DNA of 64,000 nucleotides from Clostridium beijerinckii (GCF_018223745.1 NZ_CP073653.1:198501-262500); one strand, 5' to 3'; shown: positions 36,877 through 46,749, counted from the first letter of the stretch. Made by a program: numbers and translations. The notes: generated by a model not told the origin, from the letters alone.

Positions 36877-38478
36877 GTGGCTATAAGAATAAATAATATA
36901 AATCTGAGTTTAGACGATGATTTAAATGTTTTAGAGAAAAAAATATGTAAAAAGCTTAATATATCAAAAGAAGATATTAGTAGGTTAGATATAATCAAGA
37001 GAAGTATAGATGCAAGAAAAAAGAATGATATAAAGGTAAGCTTTAGCGTTAATTTATTTTGTAAAAAAGAGAAAATGTTACTATCAAGAATACATGATAA
37101 GGATATAAGTTTTGAAGAAATTAGAGAAATTGAGTCAATAAAAAGTGGTACCGAAGAAATTAAAGCGAGACCAGTAGTTGTAGGATTTGGGCCAGCAGGA
37201 ATTTTTGCAGCATTAACATTAGCAAGGTATGGATATAAACCAATTGTGTATGAACGTGGGGAAGATGTAGATAAAAGAACTGAAACTGTGGAAAAGTTTT
37301 GGAAGGATGGACGTCTTAATTTAGAATCAAATGTTCAATTTGGAGAAGGAGGAGCAGGTGCATTTTCTGATGGAAAATTAACTACAAGAATTAAAGATCA
37401 CAGATGCTCATTCGTTCTTGATGAACTAATAAAGGCAGGAGCACCGACAGAAATTAAATATGAGAGCAAAGCTCATGTTGGAACAGATCTTTTAAAAGGT
37501 GTGGTTAAGAATATCAGAGAAGAAATAAAGAGACTTGGAGGAGAGGTTAACTTTAATTCTAAGTTAGAGAAAATAACATATAAAGATGGAAAGTTAGAGA
37601 ACATAGTTGTCAATGGAAAGAATATTACATGTGAGGCTTTAGTGCTAGCTATAGGACATAGTTCAAGAGATACATATGAAATGTTATATAGAGAAAATGT
37701 ATCAATGGATGCAAAGGCATTTGCAATAGGGGTAAGGATTGAACATCCACAAGAATTAATAAATGTTAACCAATATGGCAACAATCATAATCATCCTAAA
37801 TTACATGCGGCAGATTATAGACTTACATATCAAAGTGAAAAGCTAAAAAGAGGTGTATATTCATTTTGCATGTGCCCTGGTGGAGTAGTGGTTGCGGCAG
37901 CATCAGAAGAAGGAAGACTTGTGTCTAATGGTATGAGTTATCACGCAAGGGATTTAGATAATGCGAATTCAGCACTAGTGGTGACTGTCTCTCCAGAAGA
38001 CTTTGAAGGAAGTTCACCTCTTAAAGGAATGGAATTCCAAAGGCATTATGAAAGTTTAGCATTTAAGCTAGGTGGTGGAAAGTATAAAGCACCTGTTCAA
38101 TTAGTAGGAGATTTCATGAAAGATAGAGTGTCAACTAAGTTGGGTGCGGTCATCCCGAGTTATACTGCAGGGTATGAATTTAGGAAATTAAAAGAATGTC
38201 TACCTGATTATGTTGTAGAGGCTCTTAAAGAAGGAATCATAAATTTTGATAAAAAGATAAAAGGGTATGCAAGAGAAGATGCAATTTTAACTGGAATAGA
38301 GACAAGAACATCAGCACCAGTTAGATTGAATAGAAATGCTTCACTTGAAAGTATAAATGTATGCGGACTTTATCCAACTGGAGAAGGAGCAGGATTTGCA
38401 GGTGGTATAATATCAGCGGCTGTCGATGGGATAAGGGTTGCCGAACATATAATTGAAAAATTCGATTTACCAAAATAA
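36877..38478 (+). CDS. FAD-dependent oxidoreductase
   Basis: The protein has about 533 residues and is of the conserved NAD(P)/FAD-dependent dehydrogenase type found widely in Firmicutes. An N-terminal domain (1-95) precedes a dinucleotide-binding motif VVVGFGPAGIFAALTLARYG. Further blocks are LESNVQFGEGGAGAFSDGKL, ALVLAIGHSSRDTYEML, AFAIGVRIEHPQ and the C-terminal GLYPTGEGAGFAGGIISAAVDG. The start is uncertain: GTG 36877 gives the usual beginning (VAIRINNINL), while TTG 36823 is the longest option. Neither has a clear ribosome binding site. The substrate is unknown. Confidence 0.8.
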   Translation: MAIRINNINLSLDDDLNVLEKKICKKLNISKEDISRLDIIKRSIDARKKNDIKVSFSVNLFCKKEKMLLSRIHDKDISFEEIREIESIKSGTEEIKARPVVVGFGPAGIFAALTLARYGYKPIVYERGEDVDKRTETVEKFWKDGRLNLESNVQFGEGGAGAFSDGKLTTRIKDHRCSFVLDELIKAGAPTEIKYESKAHVGTDLLKGVVKNIREEIKRLGGEVNFNSKLEKITYKDGKLENIVVNGKNITCEALVLAIGHSSRDTYEMLYRENVSMDAKAFAIGVRIEHPQELINVNQYGNNHNHPKLHAADYRLTYQSEKLKRGVYSFCMCPGGVVVAAASEEGRLVSNGMSYHARDLDNANSALVVTVSPEDFEGSSPLKGMEFQRHYESLAFKLGGGKYKAPVQLVGDFMKDRVSTKLGAVIPSYTAGYEFRKLKECLPDYVVEALKEGIINFDKKIKGYAREDAILTGIETRTSAPVRLNRNASLESINVCGLYPTGEGAGFAGGIISAAVDGIRVAEHIIEKFDLPK

Positions 38479-38750
38479 GATTATAAGTAACATGAATGGA
38501 ATTAGTATAATCTTTTCAGAAGATGAGGAAGATATATTATATTACGTTCATGTTGTGAAATCTTATAAAAATGAATATATAAAATTAATAATATAATAAA
38601 AATAATATTCTGAAAATTCAACATTTCCAATATTTTTTTGTTACAATAAGGTATAAAGAAATATTCATGGCATTGATTGATATAAATTTAACAAACAACT
38701 AAATTAATTATATATAAAAGTTAAAAATTATTAAAGTAGAGGTGCAAAAA

Positions 38751-39659
38751 ATGAGTAAAAACTTTGATGAGTTATTATCAAGATTAAAGGAAGTTCCAAC
38801 AAAAAAAGTGGCTGTAGCCGTAGCACAAGATGAACCAGTATTAGAGGCTATAAAAGAAGCTACAGAAAATAACATCGCACAAGCAATATTGGTTGGTGAT
38901 AAACAACAAATCCATGAAATCGCAAAGAAAATAAACTTGGACTTATCTGATTATGAAATAATGGATATTAAAGATCCAAAGAAAGCAACGTTAGAAGCAG
39001 TAAAATTAGTTTCTAGTGGTCATGCAGATATGTTAATGAAAGGTCTAGTTGATACTGCAACATTCCTAAGAAGCGTATTAAACAAAGAGGTTGGTCTTAG
39101 AACAGGAAAATTAATGTCCCATGTAGCTGTGTTTGATGTGGAAGGTTGGGATAGACTATTATTTTTAACTGATGCAGCATTTAATACATATCCAGAATTT
39201 AAGGATAAAGTTGGAATGATAAATAATGCAGTTGTAGTTGCTCATGCATGTGGAATAGATGTTCCAAGAGTAGCACCTATATGCCCAGTTGAAGTTGTAA
39301 ATACAAGTATGCAATCAACAGTTGATGCAGCATTGTTAGCTAAAATGAGTGACAGGGGGCAAATTAAAGGATGCGTAATTGATGGACCTTTTGCCTTAGA
39401 TAATGCAATATCAGAAGAAGCAGCTCATCATAAAGGTGTTACAGGATCAGTAGCAGGTAAAGCTGATATATTATTATTACCAAATATAGAAGCAGCAAAT
39501 GTAATGTATAAGACATTAACATATTTCTCGAAATCAAGAAATGGTGGACTTTTAGTAGGTACATCAGCACCAGTAATTTTAACTTCAAGAGCAGATTCGT
39601 TCGAAACTAAAGTTAATTCAATTGCTCTTGCAGCATTAGTTGCAGCAAGAAATAAGTAA
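38751..39659 (+). CDS. ptb: Phosphate butyryltransferase
   Basis: Ptb converts butyryl-CoA and phosphate to butyryl-phosphate in fermentation. ATG 38751 follows GAGGTG and gives 302 residues, the clostridial length; an in-frame GTG-type start at 38742 overlaps that site. Typical phosphate acyltransferase blocks are KGLVDTATFLRSVLNKEVGLR, MSHVAVFDVEGW and DGPFALDNAISEEAAHHKG. Butyrate kinase is encoded 144 bases downstream. Phosphotransacetylase is excluded by the butyrate-kinase pairing and by the sequence blocks. Confidence 0.95.
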   Translation: MSKNFDELLSRLKEVPTKKVAVAVAQDEPVLEAIKEATENNIAQAILVGDKQQIHEIAKKINLDLSDYEIMDIKDPKKATLEAVKLVSSGHADMLMKGLVDTATFLRSVLNKEVGLRTGKLMSHVAVFDVEGWDRLLFLTDAAFNTYPEFKDKVGMINNAVVVAHACGIDVPRVAPICPVEVVNTSMQSTVDAALLAKMSDRGQIKGCVIDGPFALDNAISEEAAHHKGVTGSVAGKADILLLPNIEAANVMYKTLTYFSKSRNGGLLVGTSAPVILTSRADSFETKVNSIALAALVAARNK

Positions 39660-39678
39660 TAAATCAATCCATAATAAT

Positions 39679-39778
39679 TAATGCATAATTAATGGAGAGA
39701 TTTATATGGAATTTGCAATGCACTTTTAGATTCTATAATAATTTCTTCCGAAAATTATGCATTATGACTGTATAGAAT
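39679..39778 (+). repeat. Overlapping inverted repeats between ptb and buk
   Basis: TAATGCATAATT (39679-39690) is a perfect complement of AATTATGCATTA (39753-39764). A second pair, ATTCTATA (39730-39737) and TATAGAAT (39771-39778), interlocks with the first, so the two cannot form a simple nested fold. No T-run follows. The arrangement suggests alternative structures or processing before buk. Confidence 0.5.
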
Positions 39779-39803
39779 GCATTAAATTTAAGGGGGATTC
39801 AGA

Positions 39804-40871
39804 ATGTCATATAAGCTATTAATAATCAATCCAGGTTCAACATCAACAAAGATTGGTGTTTACGAAGGAGAAAAGGAACTATTTGAAGAAACTTTAAGAC
39901 ACACAAATGAAGAAATAAAGAGATATGATACAATATATGATCAATTCGAATTTAGAAAAGAAGTTATATTAAATGTTCTTAAAGAAAAGAATTTTGATAT
40001 AAAGACTTTAAGTGCTATTGTTGGTAGAGGTGGAATGCTTAGACCAGTTGAAGGGGGAACATATGCAGTAAATGATGCAATGGTTGAAGATTTAAAAGTT
40101 GGAGTTCAAGGACCTCACGCTTCTAACCTTGGCGGAATAATTGCTAAGTCAATTGGAGATGAATTAAATATTCCATCATTTATAGTAGATCCAGTTGTTA
40201 CAGATGAGTTAGCGGATGTAGCAAGACTATCTGGAGTACCAGAATTACCAAGAAAAAGTAAATTCCATGCTTTAAATCAAAAAGCAGTAGCTAAAAGATA
40301 TGGAAAAGAAAGTGGACAAGGATATGAAAACCTAAATCTTGTAGTTGTACATATGGGTGGAGGCGTTTCGGTTGGTGCTCACAATCATGGGAAAGTTGTC
40401 GATGTAAATAATGCATTAGATGGAGATGGCCCATTCTCACCAGAAAGAGCTGGATCAGTTCCAATTGGTGATTTAGTTAAAATGTGTTTTAGTGGAAAAT
40501 ATAGTGAAGCAGAAGTATATGGCAAGGTTGTAGGAAAAGGTGGATTTGTTGGTTATCTAAATACAAATGATGTAAAAGGTGTTATTGATAAGATGGAAGA
40601 AGGAGATAAAGAATGTGAATCAATATACAAAGCATTTGTTTATCAAATTTCAAAAGCAATCGGAGAAATGTCAGTTGTATTAGAAGGTAAAGTTGATCAA
40701 ATTATTTTTACCGGAGGAATTGCATACTCACCAACACTTGTTCCAGACCTTAAAGCAAAAGTTGAATGGATAGCCCCAGTTACAGTTTATCCTGGAGAAG
40801 ATGAATTACTTGCTCTAGCTCAAGGTGCTATAAGAGTACTTGATGGAGAAGAACAAGCTAAGGTTTACTAG
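39804..40871 (+). CDS. buk: Butyrate kinase
   Basis: Buk transfers phosphate from butyryl-phosphate to ADP, giving butyrate and ATP. It has 355 residues of the acetokinase fold. The N-terminal motif is [16 protein letters not shown], followed by [39 protein letters not shown] and [14 protein letters not shown] [18 protein letters not shown] precedes ATG 39804. It forms the ptb-buk pair and ends in a terminator. Confidence 0.95.
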   Translation: MSYKLLIINPGSTSTKIGVYEGEKELFEETLRHTNEEIKRYDTIYDQFEFRKEVILNVLKEKNFDIKTLSAIVGRGGMLRPVEGGTYAVNDAMVEDLKVGVQGPHASNLGGIIAKSIGDELNIPSFIVDPVVTDELADVARLSGVPELPRKSKFHALNQKAVAKRYGKESGQGYENLNLVVVHMGGGVSVGAHNHGKVVDVNNALDGDGPFSPERAGSVPIGDLVKMCFSGKYSEAEVYGKVVGKGGFVGYLNTNDVKGVIDKMEEGDKECESIYKAFVYQISKAIGEMSVVLEGKVDQIIFTGGIAYSPTLVPDLKAKVEWIAPVTVYPGEDELLALAQGAIRVLDGEEQAKVY

Positions 40872-40880
40872 ACGTAAAGA

Positions 40881-40914
40881 TGCACCTAGAGATATTTTCT
40901 AGGTGTATTTTTTT
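40881..40914 (+). terminator. Intrinsic terminator after buk
   Basis: CACCTAGA pairs with TCTAGGTG around a 7-base loop, followed by a run of Ts. Confidence 0.85.
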
Positions 40915-41015
40915 ACATAAAATTCGCATATGTATATCGCTAAACTGTGACCAAATGATATAATAAAATAATCGTAATGATATTTAGTAAAGAATAAGTT
41001 TAATTGGGGTATGAT

Positions 41016-41489
41016 ATGGATAGATTTAATTGTATTTTGAATGACACAGAATATATATATTATCTAAAAAGAAATAAAAAGTTTGAAAAAGATAGAAAGT
41101 TCTGCAAGCATAATTTAAAGCACTTTTTAGATGTAGCACGAATAGCACAATTAATAAATATTGAAGAAAGTTTAGGATTTAACAAAGAAATCATATATAC
41201 GACTGCAATTCTCCATGATATAGGAAAGTCGCTTCAGTATGAAACTGGAACACCTCATGAAATAGCATCATGGGAGATTTCAAAAGAAATTTTACATAAT
41301 TACAGATATAATGAGGAAGAAATTGAAATTATAAGACAAGGAATACTAGGCCATAGAGATAAAAAAAGTGAAAACTTTGCACAGCTCATGTATAGAGCAG
41401 ATAAACTCTCACGGCTATGTATTAGCTGTAAGTCTATTGATGAATGTAATTGGGGAGATGAAAAGAAAAATTTTAAAATATATTATTAG
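41016..41489 (+). CDS. HD-domain protein at the head of the folate cluster
   Basis: The protein has 157 residues from ATG 41016 (GGGG 7 bases upstream); TTG 41004 is an alternative. Metal-site residues of the HD superfamily are present: His in FCKHNLKHFLDVAR, the HD pair in AILHDIGK, a further His in GTPHEIASWE and Asp in MYRADKLSR. HD proteins are usually phosphohydrolases. It is 16 bases before folP in the same direction, so a role in pterin phosphate removal is possible but not shown. Five of its codons near the C-terminus encode Cys (CISCKSIDEC). Confidence 0.7.
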   Translation: MDRFNCILNDTEYIYYLKRNKKFEKDRKFCKHNLKHFLDVARIAQLINIEESLGFNKEIIYTTAILHDIGKSLQYETGTPHEIASWEISKEILHNYRYNEEEIEIIRQGILGHRDKKSENFAQLMYRADKLSRLCISCKSIDECNWGDEKKNFKIYY

Positions 41490-41505
41490 AAGGAGCTATA
41501 AGTTA

Positions 41506-42315
41506 ATGAAAATAGGAAGTAAGGAATTTAATATAGGGGAAAAAACATATATTATGGGAATATTAAATTTTACTCCAGATTCTTTCTCAGATGGAGGAAA
41601 ATTTAATGACATCGATGTTGCTGTAAAACATGTGAAAGAAATGATAGATGATGGAGCTGACATAATAGATGTAGGAGGGGAATCTACAAGGCCGGGATAT
41701 AAGTTAGTAAGTGAAGAAGAAGAAATTTCAAGAGTTGTACCTATAATAAAAGCTATAAAAGAAAATTTTGATATATCAGTATCAATAGATACATATAAAG
41801 CTAAAGTTGCAGAGCAGGCAATACAAGCTGGTGCTGACCTTATTAATGATATATGGGGATTTAAAAAAGATAAAGATATGGCAAAAGTTGCGGCAAAATA
41901 TAATGTACCTTGTTGTCTAATGCATAATAGAGATAATACAGATTATAAAAATTTAGTGGAAGATATATTAAATGATCTGAAAGAATGTATTAATATTGCT
42001 AAGGATGCTGGAGTAAAAGATGAAAATATAATATTAGATCCAGGTATAGGTTTCGGAAAGACCTATGAACAAAATTTAGAAACTATGAATAACTTAGAAA
42101 GAATCAAGGACTTGGGATATCCGATATTACTTGGCACTTCCAGAAAGTCTATGATAGGGTTAGCTCTTAATTTACCTGTAGAGGAAAGAATAGAGGGGAC
42201 AGTTGCAACAACAGTTATTGGAATAATGAAAGATGCTTGCGATTTTGTAAGAGTTCATGATGTGCTTGAAAATTCAAGAGCAGCAAAGATGACTGATGCA
42301 ATCGTAAGAAGATAG
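41506..42315 (+). CDS. folP: Dihydropteroate synthase
   Basis: FolP joins p-aminobenzoate to 6-hydroxymethyl-dihydropterin pyrophosphate. ATG 41506, after AAGGAG, gives 269 residues; longer in-frame starts run into the HD gene and are rejected. Signatures are MGILNFTPDSFSDGG and IDVGGESTRPG near the N-terminus, SIDTYKAKVAEQAI, and DPGIGFGKT. Next gene, the folB-folK fusion, supplies its pterin substrate. Confidence 0.95.
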   Translation: MKIGSKEFNIGEKTYIMGILNFTPDSFSDGGKFNDIDVAVKHVKEMIDDGADIIDVGGESTRPGYKLVSEEEEISRVVPIIKAIKENFDISVSIDTYKAKVAEQAIQAGADLINDIWGFKKDKDMAKVAAKYNVPCCLMHNRDNTDYKNLVEDILNDLKECINIAKDAGVKDENIILDPGIGFGKTYEQNLETMNNLERIKDLGYPILLGTSRKSMIGLALNLPVEERIEGTVATTVIGIMKDACDFVRVHDVLENSRAAKMTDAIVRR

Positions 42316-42327
42316 GATGGATGAGTT

Positions 42328-43152
42328 TTGGATAAGATGTATATAAGAGAGCTAGAGTTATTTGGATTTCATGGAGTTTTCGAAGAGGAAAAAAGATTAG
42401 GTCAAAAGTTCATTTTATCTTTTGAGCTAGACATAGATTTGAAATTAGCAGGAAAAACTGGAGATTTAACTAAAACAGTTCATTATGGTGAATTGTGTGA
42501 AAAAATTGAAGATGAATTTAAAAGAAAGAACTATGAGCTTATAGAAACAGCAACTTTAAATTTAGCTGACTTTATTCTTAACGAATATAAGATAATAGAA
42601 GGTGTTAAGGTGTTTTTAAAAAAGCCTTGGGCACCTATAAAAAAACATTTAGATACTGTAGAAATAATGATTGAAAGAAGAAGGCACAAAGCATATATAA
42701 GTTTAGGATCTAATATTGGGAATAAAGAACAGTATTTAGAGGACGCAATAAATAAAATATCTGCAGAAAAAAATATTGAAATAATAAGAAAGTCATCGTT
42801 TATTAAAACAAAACCATGGGGATACTTAGAACAGGAAGATTTTTTAAATGGTGTTGTTGAAATAGAAACTATATTAGAAGCAGAGGAACTTATGGATGTA
42901 TTACTTGGCATTGAAACAGATCTAGATAGAAAGAGGACTATAAAATGGGGACCTAGAACTATTGATCTGGATATTATTATATATGATTCAGTGGTTTCTT
43001 CAAATGAAAAGGTGATTCTCCCACACCCAAGAATGCATGAGAGAGAGTTTGTATTAAAACCATTAAGTGAAATAGCACCATATCTTATGCATCCTGTGCT
43101 CAATAAGAGAGTATTCACTCTTTTAGAGGAGTTAGAGAAAAGGGGAAATTAA
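42328..43152 (+). CDS. folB-folK: Bifunctional dihydroneopterin aldolase / HPPK
   Basis: This is one 274-residue protein with two consecutive folate enzymes. Residues 1-118 are dihydroneopterin aldolase (LFGFHGVFEEEKRLGQKF, HYGELCEKIED, ETATLNLADFIL, KKPWAPI). Residues about 122-274 are 6-hydroxymethyl-dihydropterin pyrophosphokinase (AYISLGSNIGNKEQYL, WGPRTIDLDIIIYD, LPHPRMHEREFVLKPL). The start is TTG 42328 with GGATGAG upstream; ATG 42337 is an alternative. No folE (GTP cyclohydrolase) is in the window. Confidence 0.93.
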   Translation: MDKMYIRELELFGFHGVFEEEKRLGQKFILSFELDIDLKLAGKTGDLTKTVHYGELCEKIEDEFKRKNYELIETATLNLADFILNEYKIIEGVKVFLKKPWAPIKKHLDTVEIMIERRRHKAYISLGSNIGNKEQYLEDAINKISAEKNIEIIRKSSFIKTKPWGYLEQEDFLNGVVEIETILEAEELMDVLLGIETDLDRKRTIKWGPRTIDLDIIIYDSVVSSNEKVILPHPRMHEREFVLKPLSEIAPYLMHPVLNKRVFTLLEELEKRGN

Positions 43153-43190
43153 AAACATTAAACAGCTTATTATAAGGTAGGGGTAATTTT

Positions 43191-44027
43191 ATGAGAAGTT
43201 CACTAAAGTTTACTAACAAATTAAATATGTTATCTGAAATGGAATGTGAATCAAGGTTCCAAATCCTAGAATACGAGAATTTAGATGGAGCGACTGATGT
43301 TCAAACTGCTTTGGGACTTAACATAATGAAAAAGAGTGGGATAAAATTAAAACAAGTGAGAATATTGCTAGAAGATAGTTCGGTAACACTTGAGCCAGGT
43401 TCTTTGAGCTATATGAAAGGGAAGATTCAAATAACAAATAAATCAGGTGGGTTGTTGGGACTTGGCAAAAAGATAATATCAAGTAAACTAATAGGGGAAA
43501 GTATATTTAGGCCTACTTATAGTGGGACTGGGGAAATATTTTTAGAGCCTTCTTTTGGTCATTTTGCATTAATAGAATTAGAGGATGATGAAATAGTTGT
43601 GGGAGATAATATGTTTTATGCATGTGAAGAAGGTATAGAAATTGATGCAACAATACAAAAAAATGTATCATCAGCTTTTCTAGGGAATGAGGGGCTGTAT
43701 CAAACTAGGATAGAAGGTAGCGGAATAGTTGTTCTTAAGGTCCCAGTTCCAGAAAGTGAAATATTTAAATGTATATTAATTAACGATACTTTAAAGGTGG
43801 ATGGAAACTTTGCTATATTAAGGACGGGAAACATTGAATTCTCAGTGGAGAAATCATCTAAATCAATTATAGGAACTGCAGTTAGTGGAGAAGGTATGGT
43901 TAATGTATATAGAGGCACCGGAGAAGTTTGGCTAGTACCTACAAAAAGCATATACAAGGATTTAAATATTAAAGGATTGGACGCGATAAGTGGTATAAAC
44001 GCAGAAAGTAATGTTGAAGATCTATAA
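43191..44027 (+). CDS. AIM24 family protein
   Basis: The protein has 278 residues of the AIM24 (formerly DUF124) family, a beta-rich fold related to tubby-like/scramblase domains. Characteristic runs are VTLEPGSLSYMKGKIQITN, FRPTYSGTGEIFLEPSFGHFALIEL, YQTRIEGSGIVVLKVPVPESEI and MVNVYRGTGEVWLVPT. The function in bacteria is not known. It follows folB-folK by 38 bases with its own GTAGGGGT site and could be cotranscribed with the folate genes. A terminator follows. Confidence 0.75.
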   Translation: MRSSLKFTNKLNMLSEMECESRFQILEYENLDGATDVQTALGLNIMKKSGIKLKQVRILLEDSSVTLEPGSLSYMKGKIQITNKSGGLLGLGKKIISSKLIGESIFRPTYSGTGEIFLEPSFGHFALIELEDDEIVVGDNMFYACEEGIEIDATIQKNVSSAFLGNEGLYQTRIEGSGIVVLKVPVPESEIFKCILINDTLKVDGNFAILRTGNIEFSVEKSSKSIIGTAVSGEGMVNVYRGTGEVWLVPTKSIYKDLNIKGLDAISGINAESNVEDL

Positions 44028-44066
44028 TTAGAATATATCAATATATTATTATAAATTTAATTAAAG

Positions 44067-44111
44067 AAGAAGTGTATTATAAATTTTATTTTGTAATAAG
44101 CTTCTTTTTTT
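44067..44111 (+). terminator. Intrinsic terminator after the AIM24 gene
   Basis: AAGAAG-nn-TATTA on the left pairs with TAATA-nn-CTTCTT on the right (12 of 15 positions), followed by a long T-run. Confidence 0.7.
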
Positions 44112-44226
44112 GTTTTACGGATTTTATATAATCCATATTAATATATGCTTTGATATATTAAAGTTGTAAAGTAAGCTTTAGATGGTTATAATTAAAGAGA
44201 AAATAAGTATTACAAGAGGTGATAAA

Positions 44227-44535
44227 GTGAGTTCTTTAGAGTCAAAGCTAAAAAGTAAAGAATTAGATTTATTTTTTAAATCAATTTTAGAACTTAAAAA
44301 TATAGATGAATGCTATAAATTCTTTGAAGATGTAGCGACAATAAATGAAGTTAAATCATTAGCACAAAGATTACATGTAGCAAAGCTGCTTAAATGTAAA
44401 AAGACTTACTCAGAAATAGCTGAAATAACTGGAGCGAGCACTGCAACGATTAGTAGAGTTAATAGATGTTTGAACTATGGCAGTGATGGATATAATTTAG
44501 TTTTAGAAAGATTAAAAGATGAAAATATAGACTAA
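44227..44535 (+). CDS. YerC/YecD-family TrpR-like regulator
   Basis: The protein has 102 residues from GTG 44227, preceded by AGAGGTG; an in-frame ATG at 44182 lacks a site. It has the TrpR-superfamily fold with a helix-turn-helix TYSEIAEITGASTATISRVNRCLNYG. YerC-type proteins are conserved in Firmicutes but their regulon is not established. Because the tryptophan-binding context of true TrpR is not evident, I leave the symbol empty. It is a single gene between the AIM24 terminator and glmM. Confidence 0.8.
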   Translation: MSSLESKLKSKELDLFFKSILELKNIDECYKFFEDVATINEVKSLAQRLHVAKLLKCKKTYSEIAEITGASTATISRVNRCLNYGSDGYNLVLERLKDENID

Positions 44536-44612
44536 ATAGACGCTGATTCTAAAAATATTATTCTTATGTGTAATTGATTGTAAAATAGTAATATTATAAC
44601 AGAAAGAGAAGA

Positions 44613-44641
44613 TTGTAAATACGTGTTAAAAATATTATACT
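44613..44641 (+). promoter_or_regulatory. Candidate promoter of glmM
   Basis: TTGTAA (44613-44618), a 17-base spacer and TATACT (44636-44641) lie about 110 bases before glmM. Confidence 0.4.
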
Positions 44642-44750
44642 ATTTAAGGTAGGCACTGAAGAAATTACAAATAATATTATCCATTGTAAGTGATTAAGTA
44701 TATTATAGTAATTGAGTGACTATAACAGAATAAAAAAGTGAGGTAAAATT

Positions 44751-46097
44751 ATGGGTAGAATGTTTGGAACTGATGGAGTTAGAGGAGTTGCAAATACAGA
44801 ATTAACAGCAAGAATTGCGTATGATCTTGGAAGAGCAGGAGCATATGTATTAACAGAAGGAGCTCATAAGCCTAAAATATTAGTGGCAAAAGATACAAGA
44901 ATATCAGGAGATATGTTAGAATCAGCATTAATAGCAGGAATATTATCAGTTGGAGCTGAAGCAATAGTGCTTGGAGTAGTACCTACACCAGCTGTTGCAT
45001 ACTTAACAAGGAAATATGGAGCAGATGCGGGTGTTATGATTTCTGCATCACATAATCCAGTAGAATATAATGGGATTAAGTTCTTTAACGATAAAGGATA
45101 CAAGCTTTCGGATGAATTGGAAGATGAGATTCAAAGAGTCATTGAAAGTGATTTTGAAGGAGTTCCAAGTCCAACAGGCACAGATTTGGGTAGAGAGACA
45201 ATTGAAGTGTCAGCATTAGATGATTATATAGAATTTGCTAAAAACACTATACCTTATAGCTTGAAGGGATTAAAGATAGCATTAGATTGTGCCAATGGAG
45301 CTGCATATAAATCATCAGTAAAAGCGTTTAGAGAACTAGGCGCTGATGTATTTGTAATTAATGACAATCCAGACGGAACAAACATAAATGAAAATTGTGG
45401 ATCTACACATCCAGAAGAATTAATGGAATATGTAATTAAAAAGAAATGCGATTTGGGTTTTGCTTTTGATGGAGATGCAGATAGATGTTTAGCTGTTGAT
45501 GAAAAAGGTAATTTAATAAATGGTGATTTTATATTAATGTTATGTGCAAAATATTTAAAAGAACTTGGTAAGTTAAAAGATGATACATTAGTTGTAACTG
45601 TAATGAGTAATCTTGGATTAGATATTGCATGCAAAAATGAAAAAATAAACATTGTTAAGACTGCTGTTGGAGATAGATATGTTTTAGAAGAAATGGTTAA
45701 AAACAAATATGTCTTAGGTGGAGAACAATCAGGTCATGTTATATTCTTAGATTATAATTCGACTGGAGATGGATTAGTAACAGCGCTTCAAATTGCAGGG
45801 ATAGTTAAGAAAAAGGAAAAAGCATTATCTGAATTATGTTCAATAATGAAGGAATTACCACAAGTTTTAGCTAATGCAACAATACCAAACGATAAAAAAG
45901 ATTTATATTTGACAGATGATGAAATACAAAACGAAATAAGAAAAATAGAAGCAGCTTTAAATGGTGTTGGAAGAGTACTTATAAGACCCTCTGGAACTGA
46001 ACCGCTAGTAAGAGTAATGCTTGAAGGAGAAAATCAAGCTGAGATAGATGAAATGGCTCATAATTTAGCAAACTTAATCGAGAAGAAATATAATTAA
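44751..46097 (+). CDS. glmM: Phosphoglucosamine mutase
   Basis: GlmM converts glucosamine-6-phosphate to glucosamine-1-phosphate for peptidoglycan synthesis. It has 448 residues. The phosphoserine is in [15 protein letters not shown] (about residue 100), metal binding in FDGDADRC, substrate binding in GGEQSGHVI and phosphate binding in [19 protein letters not shown] site precedes ATG 44751. It is monocistronic here, whereas in most Firmicutes it directly follows cdaA-cdaR. Confidence 0.96.
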   Translation: MGRMFGTDGVRGVANTELTARIAYDLGRAGAYVLTEGAHKPKILVAKDTRISGDMLESALIAGILSVGAEAIVLGVVPTPAVAYLTRKYGADAGVMISASHNPVEYNGIKFFNDKGYKLSDELEDEIQRVIESDFEGVPSPTGTDLGRETIEVSALDDYIEFAKNTIPYSLKGLKIALDCANGAAYKSSVKAFRELGADVFVINDNPDGTNINENCGSTHPEELMEYVIKKKCDLGFAFDGDADRCLAVDEKGNLINGDFILMLCAKYLKELGKLKDDTLVVTVMSNLGLDIACKNEKINIVKTAVGDRYVLEEMVKNKYVLGGEQSGHVIFLDYNSTGDGLVTALQIAGIVKKKEKALSELCSIMKELPQVLANATIPNDKKDLYLTDDEIQNEIRKIEAALNGVGRVLIRPSGTEPLVRVMLEGENQAEIDEMAHNLANLIEKKYN

Positions 46098-46127
46098 TTA
46101 AATAAAGTATATATAATTTTGTTAAGA

Positions 46128-46156
46128 GGAACTCTATTAAATGAGTTCCTTTTTAT
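46128..46156 (+). terminator. Intrinsic terminator after glmM
   Basis: AGGAACTC (46128-46135) pairs with GAGTTCCT (46144-46151), followed by a run of Ts. Confidence 0.85.
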
Positions 46157-46323
46157 TTATTTACCCAAAATAAATAAAACTAATTTTAAATTACTATAAG
46201 TTTATAAAGTTGCTTGAAAATTTGTCTTTTTACATATAATTTTTTATGAATAACAAATGAACAATAAGGGGATAAATAGATTAATACATAAAATAATAAT
46301 ACGTTGATAAAGGAGGCATTTAT

Positions 46324-46749
46324 ATGGACAAAGAACCTTATAATGAATATCTAGTAGTGATGCCAACCGGTAATTGCAAGGGATTTAATGATATAGAAGG
46401 AGTAAAAGCATATATTAATATGTATTATGAATTGCGTCTTGATGATGTTTTTCATAAGGATGGTTATAATGATGCTACTGAAATAGGTGGAGATGAATAT
46501 AGGTACAACGTATTTACGCAGTTAGGTGCCGAAGAGGGAGCAAAATGCGAAATATATAAAACAGTGTCATTCATTGAAGAAATTAATAAAGAGTTAGTTT
46601 TTGAAGATGAGAAGGAAGAGATAATTTCAAAGTTATGTGAAGCAAAAATAAATTTTAACATATATGATTATAGTTTAGATGCAGTTTTAGCAAACATTCA
46701 AGAAGTTGAATATATGGATGATTATGGAACAAAGATTAGCAGGATGTAG
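46324..46749 (+). CDS. Hypothetical acidic protein
   Basis: I do not recognise this 141-residue protein. AAGGAGG lies 7 bases before ATG 46324, and codon use matches its neighbours, so it is likely real. It is strongly acidic, has no signal peptide or membrane segment, and contains two cysteines (CKG near residue 18, KCE near 74) plus one more near 103. The pattern NEYLVVMPTGNCKGF at the start and predicted helix/strand alternation suggest a small soluble domain. It stands alone between the glmM terminator and the ilv leader. Confidence 0.6.
   Translation: MDKEPYNEYLVVMPTGNCKGFNDIEGVKAYINMYYELRLDDVFHKDGYNDATEIGGDEYRYNVFTQLGAEEGAKCEIYKTVSFIEEINKELVFEDEKEEIISKLCEAKINFNIYDYSLDAVLANIQEVEYMDDYGTKISRM

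Noticed and set aside
38479..38750. Rex-type redox operator before ptb
   Set aside because: TTAACAAACAAC is only half-site-like and has no matching inverted partner at the right distance.
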